From the NCBI GenBank assembly GCA_020047755.1, contig JAIFNL010000043.1:1-46524 (forward strand): 46,524 bases of DNA. Reading direction: 5' to 3'. Origin of the DNA: Bacteroidota bacterium (lineage in GTDB: Bacteria; Bacteroidota; Bacteroidia; Bacteroidales; JAIFNL01). A program made the position numbers and the translations under genes. This document shows, piece by piece, positions 27,138 through 35,336 of this stretch; positions within the stretch are counted from its first letter, which is position 1; each line of letters starts with the position of its first letter. Under the pieces are notes generated by a model that saw only the letters and a list, made by a program, of their open reading frames with translations, made no database searches and was not told the DNA's origin.

Positions 27138-27349
27138 TTTTTTTCTTTGTTTTATACAGTATAATAATTCGCCACAAATATATGTTTTTTTTTTATAATT
27201 ATGAGCTAATCGTTAATTTTTTTTCGTTTTTTTTGAGAATTCCTTGTTTTTTTCTGTTATAGTTTATTTTAGCTTTTGCTACGAAGTAATATTTTTTGTA
27301 CAAAAGAGTTATCTTTGTTATTATTTCCTTACTTTTGTGCAAAATTTAG

Positions 27350-27366
27350 TTTTCTTTCAGACACTA
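27350..27366 (+). repeat. 17-bp motif upstream of the DUF4271 gene
   Basis: TTTTCTTTCAGACACTA differs by one base from the copy at 28555-28571 and by two from the inverted copy at 28448-28464. It lies 90 bases before the DUF4271 ATG. See the inverted-repeat feature downstream of that gene. Confidence 0.55.
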
Positions 27367-27456
27367 TTTATGTAATTTATTGCTTTTTTTAGTTAAAGGT
27401 ATTTGAAGTAAACTATTCGAAAAGCGTTTAATTTTCTTGTTATTTAATAGTATAGA

Positions 27457-28443
27457 ATGTCGAAAATAATTACAAATATTGAGTTTTTTCCTCAAGATAC
27501 GGTTCCTAAAGTACTGCATCGATCTACTAATATGTATCTTAAAAAGCAAGAATTGCCAATTATAGATACCGTTGATCATAAAAAAATTGATACACTGGGC
27601 TATTTTTTTCACAAACTTGTTGTTGTGAAGCCTTCGCCTGATACCATTTTATTTAATGCCGTTGCTGATGCTCCCGAATTTTATGTAGATAGTGTAATTT
27701 TATCGCAGCGCAAAGAGCTTACTACTCATTACGATGAGTTTAAATATTACATGAAAAATATTAATCACAAGCCAGAAACTCTTTTTTCTGAATCAAAAGA
27801 TTGGATTTCATTGGTTTTGTTTGTTATTGCCATTTTTTTACTAATAATCAAACGCATCAAAAATAATTTTTTAAGCTTACTAACTCAGGTTGCTCTCAAA
27901 TATAGAGAGTTTACTAAGAGCGTTAGTAGTACCAATGTGGCTGATATTAATGTAAGTAATTTGCTTTCACTTGTGTATATATTTTCATTATCACTGCTGA
28001 TATATTTAATTTTCGAGTTCTTTCATTATTATTTTATATTCAAGACTTTTTACTTTTTTTTCTTTTTAGTAGCTTTTATTTTTCTGTTATTATTGTTAAA
28101 GCGAGTATTAATTTATCTAAGTGGCTTCTTTTTATCGCAAAAAGACCTATCTTTTAAGTATAATAAGAACATTCAGTTGTTTAATAACACACTTGGATTA
28201 TTAATTATTCCGTTTATTTTAGCTATACCTTTTGTTGAAGAGATATATGTTAATTTTTTAATAACCAGTTCTATATCTTTGATTGTAGTTTTTTATTTTA
28301 TCCGAATAATTAGGTCATTGAAAATTTTTATTGAATATAATGTTTCAATATTCTATATGATTTTGTATCTTTGCACCCTCGAAATATTACCTAATTTGCT
28401 AATGTATAAAATATTGGCAATAGTTTATAGCAGTTTAGTGTAA
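27457..28443 (+). CDS. DUF4271 family integral membrane protein
   Basis: The 328-residue protein has a soluble N-terminal region (about 1-113) and then about seven to eight membrane helices (starting near residues 114, 168, 190, 210, 245, 265, 280 and 308). The pattern and the neighbour hemD identify the Bacteroidota DUF4271 family. No catalytic motif is obvious, and an enzymatic role is not established. It is flanked on both sides by copies of a 17-bp motif. Confidence 0.85.
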   Translation: MSKIITNIEFFPQDTVPKVLHRSTNMYLKKQELPIIDTVDHKKIDTLGYFFHKLVVVKPSPDTILFNAVADAPEFYVDSVILSQRKELTTHYDEFKYYMKNINHKPETLFSESKDWISLVLFVIAIFLLIIKRIKNNFLSLLTQVALKYREFTKSVSSTNVADINVSNLLSLVYIFSLSLLIYLIFEFFHYYFIFKTFYFFFFLVAFIFLLLLLKRVLIYLSGFFLSQKDLSFKYNKNIQLFNNTLGLLIIPFILAIPFVEEIYVNFLITSSISLIVVFYFIRIIRSLKIFIEYNVSIFYMILYLCTLEILPNLLMYKILAIVYSSLV

Positions 28444-28447
28444 TAGA

Positions 28448-28571
28448 TAGTATTTGAAAGAAAATGCGTCTTTTGTGTTGTTTTGAAATTTTAAAATCCT
28501 TATCTACAACGAAAACAGGGTTTTTGTAAATTTGAAAAGTCATTAAATCTGATGTTTTCTTTCAAACACTA
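28448..28571. repeat. Long-armed inverted repeat between DUF4271 and hemD
   Basis: Arms at 28448-28464 (TAGTATTTGAAAGAAAA) and 28555-28571 (TTTTCTTTCAAACACTA) pair over 17 bases with one mismatch and are separated by 90 bases. The right arm ends 41 bases before the hemD start. Together with 27350-27366 it makes three copies of the same 17-mer. It could be a regulator-binding site pair or a small mobile element; no target-site duplication is obvious. Confidence 0.6.
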
Positions 28572-28612
28572 GATAGATAAAAAAAGTATTCATTAAATTA
28601 AATCTTGGCGGT

Positions 28613-29359
28613 TTGAAAATAAAAAGAATATTAGTTTCGCAGCCTAAGCCAGATACAGATAAGTCGCCTTATTTTGATTTGGCTGAAAAGAATAATGTAA
28701 TTGTCGATTTTAGACCCTTTATTCATGTCGAACCCGTTTCGGCAAAAGAATTTAGGCAACAAAAAATCAATTTACTCGAGCATACTGCTGTAATTTTTAC
28801 CAGCAAAACTGCAATAGATCATTTTTTTAGAATTGCAGAAAGTCTTCGATTAGTAATTCCAACTACGATGAAATACTTTTGTATTTCAGAAGCTGCAGCC
28901 CATTATTTGCAGAAATACATCGTTTACCGAAAACGAAAAATTTTTGTAAGTACTGGAAAATTTGATGATTTAGCCGATGAACTTGCTAAGCACAAAGGTG
29001 AGAATTTCTTTTTGCCTTTATCAGATCCGCACAAGCCGGAAATCCCGCGCAAGCTCAATAAAATGAAAATCAAATATTCGAAGGCTATACTTTACAAAAC
29101 GGTAAGTAGCGACTTGTCCGACTTAAAAGATGTAAATTACGATATTCTCGTTTTTTACAGCCCTTCAGGAATTGCTTCTTTATTTCATAATTTTCCTGAT
29201 TTTAAGCAAAACAATACACGCATTGCAACTTTTGGAAATTCGACACTTAAAGCCGTTAAAGATGCCGGTTTGTCAGTAGATATTAAAGCTCCTGCACCAC
29301 AAGCTCCATCAATGACTATGGCTTTAGAAAATTTCATCAGAAAAGAGAATAAACTTTAA
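28613..29359 (+). CDS. hemD: Uroporphyrinogen-III synthase
   Basis: HemD cyclises hydroxymethylbilane to uroporphyrinogen III, the branch point of heme and corrin synthesis. The 248-residue protein has the two-domain family pattern: ILVSQPKPDTDKSPYFDLAEKNN near the N-terminus, IFTSKTAIDHFFRIAE (about 63-78), ILFYSPSG-like VFYSPSGIASLF (about 180-191), and ATFGNSTLKAVKDAG (about 205-219) with a C-terminal PSMTMALENF. The start is TTG at 28613, giving the conserved lysine-rich MKIKRILVSQ. Overall identity in this family is low, so the assignment rests on motif order and on the DUF4271 neighbour, which commonly precedes hemD in this phylum. Confidence 0.9.
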   Translation: MKIKRILVSQPKPDTDKSPYFDLAEKNNVIVDFRPFIHVEPVSAKEFRQQKINLLEHTAVIFTSKTAIDHFFRIAESLRLVIPTTMKYFCISEAAAHYLQKYIVYRKRKIFVSTGKFDDLADELAKHKGENFFLPLSDPHKPEIPRKLNKMKIKYSKAILYKTVSSDLSDLKDVNYDILVFYSPSGIASLFHNFPDFKQNNTRIATFGNSTLKAVKDAGLSVDIKAPAPQAPSMTMALENFIRKENKL

Positions 29360-29389
29360 TGTTTTTTATTTAGGGGTGCGTTTTATTTG

Positions 29390-29427
29390 AATAAAAGATA
29401 TTGCTTTGATTAGCAATATCTTTTATT
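29390..29427. terminator. Bidirectional-looking terminator after hemD
   Basis: Perfect 16-bp arms, AATAAAAGATATTGCT (29390-29405) and AGCAATATCTTTTATT (29412-29427), enclose a 6-base loop, with T-rich sequence in the right arm. The hairpin separates hemD from rnpA. The remaining spacer to 29689 is AT-rich and contains another weak 7-bp inverted repeat (AACTTGC and GCAAGTT, near 29605 and 29645). Confidence 0.75.
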
Positions 29428-29689
29428 GCATTATATACAATTCTTATTTAGCAAAAATGTTCGATTCTACCCTATTTTTCATACAATACAAGGTATATTA
29501 AATTAATTGATAGTTTTAGCGAGTGCTTTTTTAACTTATTTAAAGCTCGTAATTTTTTTGTTTTTTCGTAATAAAATAGCAAATTGTTATTTTAATTTAG
29601 AAAAACTTGCATGAATTTACTTTTTTCAGAATTTAGGTTACTCGCAAGTTACGTTATCAATTTATTAGCAAAAGAAAATCATCGTTTCA

Positions 29690-30106
29690 ATGAAATCAGG
29701 CTTTGGCATAGACAAACTAGAAAAGCTTAAACTTAAGCGCGAAATAACTTCTATTTTTAAGGAAGGGAAGCATTTGTATGCCGGAAATTTTCGGTTAATT
29801 TGGAATTTTGCTCTTTTTGAAATGCCTTACCCAGTGCGTTTTGGAGTAAGCGTGCCTAAACGAAATATTAAAAGTTCGGTTAAGCGTAACCTAATGAAAC
29901 GCCGAATGCGTGAAGTTTATCGTTTAAATAAACATCTTTTTTTTAGCGAGTTAGAAAATCTAAACCTACAAATCATTGTGATGTTTGTTTTTAAGGGCGA
30001 AGCCCCCATTTCCCTGCCAAAGGTAGAAAGCGATTTTTTACTTGCTTTCCAAAAATTGACAAAGCGCATTAACGAAACTCCTAAACCCAAACTCCAAGTA
30101 AAGTAA
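29690..30106 (+). CDS. rnpA: Ribonuclease P protein component
   Basis: RnpA is the protein subunit of RNase P, which removes 5' leaders from pre-tRNAs. The 138-residue basic protein has the family core: FGIDKLEKLKLKREITSIFKEG, RFGVSVPKRNIKSSVKRNLMKRRMREVYRLN (about 50-82, the RNR signature) and a C-terminal helix-strand end. The ATG at 29690 gives the right N-terminus. It is followed after 33 bases by yidD, the usual order, but rpmH and yidC, its usual neighbours in other phyla, are absent. Confidence 0.95.
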   Translation: MKSGFGIDKLEKLKLKREITSIFKEGKHLYAGNFRLIWNFALFEMPYPVRFGVSVPKRNIKSSVKRNLMKRRMREVYRLNKHLFFSELENLNLQIIVMFVFKGEAPISLPKVESDFLLAFQKLTKRINETPKPKLQVK

Positions 30107-30139
30107 TACCCATTTTACAAACCAGCTAATCCGCAAGTT

Positions 30140-30442
30140 ATGTTTATTTTAAAGTTTTTCTCTAAACTACTGAGTTTTATTTTAATTGCAATCATTCGGT
30201 TTTATCAGGTTGCTATTTCGCCATGGACACCTGCAACTTGCAGATATACACCTACTTGCTCTACTTATAGTATTCAGGCACTTCGTATGCATGGACCTAT
30301 AAAAGGGTTTTATCTGTCGGTAAAGCGAATTCTTTCGTGCAACCCTTGGGGCGGACACGGACACGATCCTGTACCTGTCGAGTTTTCATTTCGCATAATC
30401 GAGCATACACATGAGCATACTCACGAAGATGAGCAGAAGTAA
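30140..30442 (+). CDS. yidD: Membrane protein insertion efficiency factor YidD
   Basis: YidD assists YidC in membrane protein insertion. The 100-residue protein has an N-terminal amphipathic/hydrophobic helix (about 1-22), then [30 protein letters not shown] (about 30-58) and the family end [17 protein letters not shown]. The conserved cysteines are at C36, C42 and C70. The tail (last about 17 residues) is unusually rich in His, Glu and Thr ([12 protein letters not shown]), an extension that could bind metal. It follows rnpA by 33 bases. Confidence 0.94.
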   Translation: MFILKFFSKLLSFILIAIIRFYQVAISPWTPATCRYTPTCSTYSIQALRMHGPIKGFYLSVKRILSCNPWGGHGHDPVPVEFSFRIIEHTHEHTHEDEQK

Positions 30443-30677
30443 GAGTGAAACAGTTTTTTATAAATTTTGCTAAATTTTAGATTCCTTTTATTAACTTTAC
30501 AATGACTATTTTATTTAGAATTTTTCATTTGCAGCCGAAGATTTTTTTCTTTTTTTGCATACCATTTTACAATTATTTGCGTTTTATTTTTAATTGTAAA
30601 CATCTGTAAAATAGTTATTTTATATCAATTAATTAAATTATTACTATCGATAATTCTTTTTTTAACAAACTAAATTT

Positions 30678-32345
30678 ATGATGATGAAATTAGCTAAAAA
30701 ACGTTGGCTTTATTTGAGCTTTATAGTTGCATTTTTATTTTTGAGTCTTTCTGCATTTCATTTTTATGACGATGACGATGATTTTGAAATATCAAAAAAT
30801 CTCGAAATATACTATACACTTATTCGCGAATTGAATATTTATTATGTGGATAAGCCTGATGTGGGAAAACTTATCACCGAAAATATTAATAATCTGCTCA
30901 AAGGGCTTGATCCTTATACTGTTTATATTCCCGAAACTCGAATTGAAGATTACAAAGTAATGTCAACTGGCGAGTACGGAGGAATTGGTGCATTGATAAG
31001 CATTCGTCAAGAAAAAGTGCTTGTTACTGGGTTGTACCAAAATTCGCCAGCTAGCGAAGTTGGTTTGCAAGTTGGCGATGAAATTTTAGAAATTTCGGGC
31101 AAAAAAATGCAAAAAATAACAATGGACGAAATTGGCGATTTGCTCAAAGGTGCAGCCAATACTGCACTTACACTCAAAGTGAGGCGTTTCAAAAATCCTG
31201 AAATTAAAACCTTTACACTGAGCCGCAAAGACATTAAAATTAAAAATGTGCCCTACTTTGATATGCTTGACGACAAGATTGGATATATTAAACTTACAGG
31301 TTTTACTTACGATGCTGCCCAAGAGGTCAATTCTGCTTTTGTAAAGCTTAAAGAGCAAGGAATGAAACATTTAGTTTTCGATTTGCGCGACAATCCGGGA
31401 GGATTACTTATTGAAGCGGTAAAAATTGTTAATTTATTTGTGAAAAAAAACGAGCTAGTTGTTAAAATTTTGGGCAGAGTAGAGCAAGGCAATTATAGTT
31501 TTAAAACAACCGATGAACCCATTGATACACTGATAAATGTGGTTGTATTGGTCAATAGTATGTCTGCTTCGGCTTCTGAAATTGTATCAGGAGCTTTGCA
31601 AGATTTAGATAGAGCCGTTATTTTGGGCGAGAAAACTTTTGGTAAAGGTTTAGTGCAAACTACGCGCCCTTTGATTTATAACGCGCAGCTTAAGCTAACT
31701 ACCGCAAAATATTACATTCCTAGTGGTAGGTGCATTCAGGCGCTCGACTATGCGCATCGCAACCCCGATGGCAGCGTAGGTAATATCCCCGATTCGCTCA
31801 TAAGCACCTTCAAAACCCGCAAGGGCAGGCTTGTGTACGATGGAGGCGGAGTTAGCCCCGATGTAAAAGTGCCTAGCGAAAAGGAAAGCACACTTGTTGA
31901 CCAATTACTAGAGCAGTATGTTTTATTTGACTTTGTAACCGCTTTTGTTTATGACAACAAGCCCACTTACGCTAATGTCGCTTCTATCGAGAATCAAACA
32001 AATTTGTTTGACGAATTTGTTCAATATGCTTTGAAACAAGGATTTAAGTATAAAACTAAGCGCGAGGAGCAATTAAGTAAACTCATAGAAATTGCAAAAG
32101 AAGAAAAGACATACAGCGATATAGAAAACGAAATAATCAGTTTGCAGCGAAAGCTCGAACATAATCTTGATAGAGATTTGCACAAATTTGAAAAAGAAAT
32201 TACCATACTTTTGCAAATCGACTTGGCTTCGCGTTTCTTTTATCAAGAAGGTGAAATCCAACAAATGCTTCGATACGATTCGCAGTTGAGCCAAGCCGTT
32301 GGACTTGTGGTTAATCAGCAGAAAATGAATGAAATACTCAATTAG
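30678..32345 (+). CDS. S41 family C-terminal processing peptidase (CtpA/Tsp-like)
   Basis: The 555-residue protein is a periplasmic serine protease with a membrane anchor/signal (residues 10-27) followed by an acidic DDDDDFE stretch. A PDZ domain occupies about 90-175, with GGIGALI and VGDEILEISG. The catalytic part shows IGYIKLTGF, DLRDNPGGLL and MSASASEIVSGALQDLDRA, with S298 as nucleophile, D309 and K323 (GEKTFGKG) as the dyad partners by analogy with Tsp. The C-terminal about 160 residues are helical. It cleaves C-termini of envelope proteins, and tail-specific substrate selection is typical. The gene ends with a terminator-like hairpin. Confidence 0.93.
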   Translation: MMMKLAKKRWLYLSFIVAFLFLSLSAFHFYDDDDDFEISKNLEIYYTLIRELNIYYVDKPDVGKLITENINNLLKGLDPYTVYIPETRIEDYKVMSTGEYGGIGALISIRQEKVLVTGLYQNSPASEVGLQVGDEILEISGKKMQKITMDEIGDLLKGAANTALTLKVRRFKNPEIKTFTLSRKDIKIKNVPYFDMLDDKIGYIKLTGFTYDAAQEVNSAFVKLKEQGMKHLVFDLRDNPGGLLIEAVKIVNLFVKKNELVVKILGRVEQGNYSFKTTDEPIDTLINVVVLVNSMSASASEIVSGALQDLDRAVILGEKTFGKGLVQTTRPLIYNAQLKLTTAKYYIPSGRCIQALDYAHRNPDGSVGNIPDSLISTFKTRKGRLVYDGGGVSPDVKVPSEKESTLVDQLLEQYVLFDFVTAFVYDNKPTYANVASIENQTNLFDEFVQYALKQGFKYKTKREEQLSKLIEIAKEEKTYSDIENEIISLQRKLEHNLDRDLHKFEKEITILLQIDLASRFFYQEGEIQQMLRYDSQLSQAVGLVVNQQKMNEILN

Positions 32346-32357
32346 TTTTGTTGCAAC

Positions 32358-32410
32358 AGTGGCTGGCGAAAAATATTTAAGATTATTTCGTTAGCCACTT
32401 TCAAACATTT
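32358..32410 (+). terminator. Terminator-like hairpin after the S41 peptidase
   Basis: AGTGGCTGGCGAAA (32358-32371) can pair with TTTCGTTAGCCACT (32386-32399) with two mismatches around a 14-base loop. A TCAAACATTTTTTTTT tract follows immediately. It is consistent with termination of the rnpA/yidD/peptidase transcription unit. Confidence 0.65.
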
Positions 32411-33214
32411 TTTTTTCAATTTTTTTCATCATTTAATTTGTTTTCGAGCATACTTTTTTTTGCCTAATTTTCAGATTACACGCCGCTTAACTTTTACTTT
32501 TCTTTTTTTTAGAAGTTCTACCAACAAATTTAAATTATAGTTTAACGCGCCTTTTTAATCAGAATACCTCCATTTCCGATTTTATGTAGTCGCTTTTTTT
32601 AGCTATTTTTTGTGTCTTTTTCTCTTTATATTAGGACTTGCCAACTTTTTATCAAAAGATTTTTTATTTTTTTTTATACCTATTTACTTTCCATGTTTAA
32701 AAAAAGTGAATTTAATGCCCCCTTTCGCCAAACAAAAATTATCTTAAAGTATAAATTTACTCATTTTCATAAAATATCATTCAAATAGGAAGTTAGGTAT
32801 CTATGCTAATTTTTTTGTGTGAAAAAAGGCAAAATATTAAAAAAATAGTAGAATTTATGAATTTGAGTTAAATTCATAAATAATTTTCGCACTCTATTTT
32901 TTCATTTTTAGAAAATATTTTTACGCTTATTTTGATTTTGAGCAAGCCTAAATGTTTGGAATTTAAAATAATTTTGATAGAATTTATCTCTTTTCCTATT
33001 TTTAATATCCGCATTTTTAATTGAATTTTATTTAATTAAAGTATCATAAATTGTATTAAATCAAAACTTTAAATTTTTTAATAAAGTAATACTTTAAATC
33101 AATAATAAGTATTTCAATAAAAATGGCTATTCCTACTTAAAGTATTTGTTTTTTTAATTTCGTTTTTACTAAATTTGTTTTATAATTAAGATTTAAATAA
33201 TTCAATTTAAATAT
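32411..33214. other. About 800-base gene-free AT-rich region
   Basis: No credible frame, tRNA or RNA gene was seen. What it does contain is four copies of the 9-mer TTAAAGTAT (32744-32752, 33036-33044, inverted at 33089-33097, 33137-33145) and the inverted repeat at 32853-32881. It is the longest gene-free stretch in the window. Confidence 0.7.
32853..32881. repeat. Perfect 12-bp inverted repeat
   Basis: ATTTATGAATTT (32853-32864) and AAATTCATAAAT (32870-32881) are perfect complementary arms around GAGTT. There is no long T-run directly after it on either strand, so it is a weaker terminator candidate; a protein-binding site is equally possible. Confidence 0.6.
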
Positions 33215-34318
33215 ATGAAAAATAGGATATTAATACTAGGTCTTTTGGTTTTAGCTTTGGCTATTGTAAAACTATTTTTTCACAACGTTGAAAAGCCTAT
33301 TGTTAACTATACAGTCAACAACACTTTTCCTGTTGTTTCTGGCGATACGTTAAGCATCGATTTTTATTTTGAGTCGGAACATAACTTAACTTTTTTTTCA
33401 TCGAAGGTTAGTTTAGGCGTGGAGATTTTAAACGAGGTAGTTGAATTTGGGAAAGGAAATAAAGCAGGAAATTTGAATTACTCTTTTGTGATTCCGCAAA
33501 ATTGTAGAAACGAAAATATGATGAACTTGCAATTTGAAATATCGAGCGAATTTGGTTCCGATGATGTTTATATTTCGGTGCCTGTTTACAATCCGCCTTA
33601 CATGGTAAGAATGGAATTAGACCAAGTAGATAATTTTGCCGAGGTTTCTGTTAAATCTTTTTTTAGCAGCAAAAACCTAATTATCGAAAATGATTTACTT
33701 GCCGAGCTTGACGAAACTTCTGGCTTTTCGGAATTTAAAGTTTACGAACTGCAAAATTTTAATTTAAACGATTATTTATACAAAGGTTCTCAAGGTACAA
33801 GTGTTGATAATTTTATTATCTCTAATTTGCTCGAAACTTCAAAAAAATTGGTTCGCGATGAAAAAAACTTAGCCACAGCAAGTCTATTTTCTATTTCGGA
33901 GTTGAATAGCGAAAGCCAAAACACAAAAGATGTTCGCAAGCCGATATTGAATGTTCACAAGAAATCTTCTATATCTAAAATTGCAACAAAAAAGGCAGTT
34001 ACTTCAAATTCTGAAAATTCTAAGGCAAACAATTCGAGCCTAGAAAAAAAGAATACCATTCCTGTTGCAAACATTAACCAGAAGCTTGAGACTACTGATT
34101 CAGACGAAATTGCAGCCAACTTATCGCTTATTGTAGCACACAAGGCGGAATTAATTTTGAGCAACCAGCCTGAAATAGACTCCAATGCAATTATTCATGC
34201 AAATAGGATTGAATTTATTGAAAATAAGCGATTAAATGACATTAAAATCGAGATTCAATTAGGACTTTCTGATATGAAAATGGAAGAGAATTACTTTTTA
34301 GACTCTAAGATAAAATAG
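33215..34318 (+). CDS. Unknown membrane-anchored protein
   Basis: The 367-residue protein has a single N-terminal hydrophobic segment (about 5-22; MKNRILILGLLVLALAIV), a likely membrane anchor with the rest outside the cytoplasm. Residues about 28-150 alternate short hydrophobic strands with SGD and PPYMV-type turns, resembling an immunoglobulin-like beta domain. Residues 170-260 are mixed, and 240-300 are Ser/Asn/Lys-rich and probably disordered; the last about 70 residues look helical. No recognisable family. It is the first gene after the long gene-free stretch and lies 108 bases before the SiaC-like gene in the same direction. Confidence 0.75.
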   Translation: MKNRILILGLLVLALAIVKLFFHNVEKPIVNYTVNNTFPVVSGDTLSIDFYFESEHNLTFFSSKVSLGVEILNEVVEFGKGNKAGNLNYSFVIPQNCRNENMMNLQFEISSEFGSDDVYISVPVYNPPYMVRMELDQVDNFAEVSVKSFFSSKNLIIENDLLAELDETSGFSEFKVYELQNFNLNDYLYKGSQGTSVDNFIISNLLETSKKLVRDEKNLATASLFSISELNSESQNTKDVRKPILNVHKKSSISKIATKKAVTSNSENSKANNSSLEKKNTIPVANINQKLETTDSDEIAANLSLIVAHKAELILSNQPEIDSNAIIHANRIEFIENKRLNDIKIEIQLGLSDMKMEENYFLDSKIK

Positions 34319-34426
34319 ATTTTGTTGTAATCAATATATTAATAAGTGTTTTTTTCTACAAAAAAATTAAAAAAACATACTCCAATGATAAAAGTAGGTA
34401 ATCATATAATTTATCAATTTAATGTT

Positions 34427-34810
34427 ATGAAACTTCTAAACTTGAAAGGAACAGCCGATACTCCTTCTGTGATTCTCGACCCGCAAAAGCATGAATTGAA
34501 ATTTTTAGGCAGATCGCTGCCTGAAGATTCGGCGGCGTTTTACAACCCCATTTTGGAGTGGCTAGATAGTTATGCTATTGACAATGAAGAAGATACTGTG
34601 GCTGTTTTTAAGCTCGATTATTTTAGTACTTCTAGTTCTAAAATGTTACTTTCTATTTTGTATAAACTCGAATCGATGAGTTTTTCAGGTACAAATGTGA
34701 AGGTACGTTGGTATTATCCTGAAGAAGATGATGATATTGAAGAGGCTGGCGCTGTTTATTCTGAATTGGTGGAGCTGCCTTTTGAACATTTAAGTTATTC
34801 ATTAGATTAA
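34427..34810 (+). CDS. SiaC family regulatory phosphoprotein (DUF1987)
   Basis: I start it at ATG 34427 (127 residues) because MKLLNLKGTADTPSVILD fits the family; two in-frame starts (GTG 34346, ATG 34385) would add 14 to 27 residues. The motifs PSVILDPQ, GRSLPEDSAAFYNPILEWLDSY (about 30-51) and the phospho-acceptor segment FKLDYFSTSSSKMLL (about 65-79) are hallmarks. In Pseudomonas, SiaC is phosphorylated by SiaB and dephosphorylated by SiaA, and unphosphorylated SiaC activates the diguanylate cyclase SiaD. No SiaA, SiaB or SiaD is present in this window, so its partners must be elsewhere or different. Confidence 0.85.
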   Translation: MKLLNLKGTADTPSVILDPQKHELKFLGRSLPEDSAAFYNPILEWLDSYAIDNEEDTVAVFKLDYFSTSSSKMLLSILYKLESMSFSGTNVKVRWYYPEEDDDIEEAGAVYSELVELPFEHLSYSLD

Positions 34811-34876
34811 TTATTTAATTAACATATTTTAAATATCTTATTTTAAAGGTAATATAAAATTTAATAATCTCTAAAA

Positions 34877-35239
34877 ATGGAAAAAAATATGACAAATAAC
34901 CTGTTTGCTATAACTTTTTTGGCACAAGAATCCAGTAATAACAATCAAAATATAGAAGCTATGAGATACGTAGAAAATTTAAGTATTGAGAAAAAAAATA
35001 CGCTATTTGAATTGATGCGCACTAGTAAAAGTTACAAAGTTCGCAAAAGAGCGCATGCCATATTATTAAGTTCTAAAAAATATAAAATCGACCAGTTGGC
35101 AAGTATTTTCGATGTAGATCGTGATACAATAGCCGATTGGCTTGGGAGGTGGGAAAAAGATGGAGTACTTGGCTTACAAGATGCTACACGTCCTGGCAGA
35201 CCGGCTTCCAAAGATGTGAGAGTAGAAGATTTTGATTAA
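34877..35239 (+). CDS. IS630-type helix-turn-helix DNA-binding-domain protein, paralog 1
   Basis: The 120-residue protein is only the N-terminal DNA-binding region of IS630-family transposases: an LMRTSKSYKVRKRAHAILL helix (about 46-64), QLASIFDVDRDTIADWLGRW (recognition helix, about 74-93) and the linker GLQDATRPGRP. No DDE catalytic domain follows; after GRP there are about 12 residues, mostly charged. The ATG at 34961 (92 residues) would start exactly like the paralog (MRYV versus MKYV) and is a strong alternative start. It probably acts as a regulator or DNA-binding protein rather than a transposase. Confidence 0.82.
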   Translation: MEKNMTNNLFAITFLAQESSNNNQNIEAMRYVENLSIEKKNTLFELMRTSKSYKVRKRAHAILLSSKKYKIDQLASIFDVDRDTIADWLGRWEKDGVLGLQDATRPGRPASKDVRVEDFD

Positions 35240-35336
35240 TTTTTTATTTTTTTATTTTATTTAATCAAGTTTTTTTTTATGTTTGCACTTTGATATTTTT
35301 CAGAAGAGTCGAATTTAAAAAAAAATGTTATAGACT

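Noticed and set aside
28366-28373. Perfect TATCTTTG promoter element
   Set aside because: It lies inside the DUF4271 coding region, and the best -33 candidate there is TTTC. It might serve hemD, but I do not call it as a promoter.
28500-28508. TTATCTACA resembling a DnaA box
   Set aside because: It is one mismatch from consensus and stands alone; a replication origin would need a cluster of boxes.
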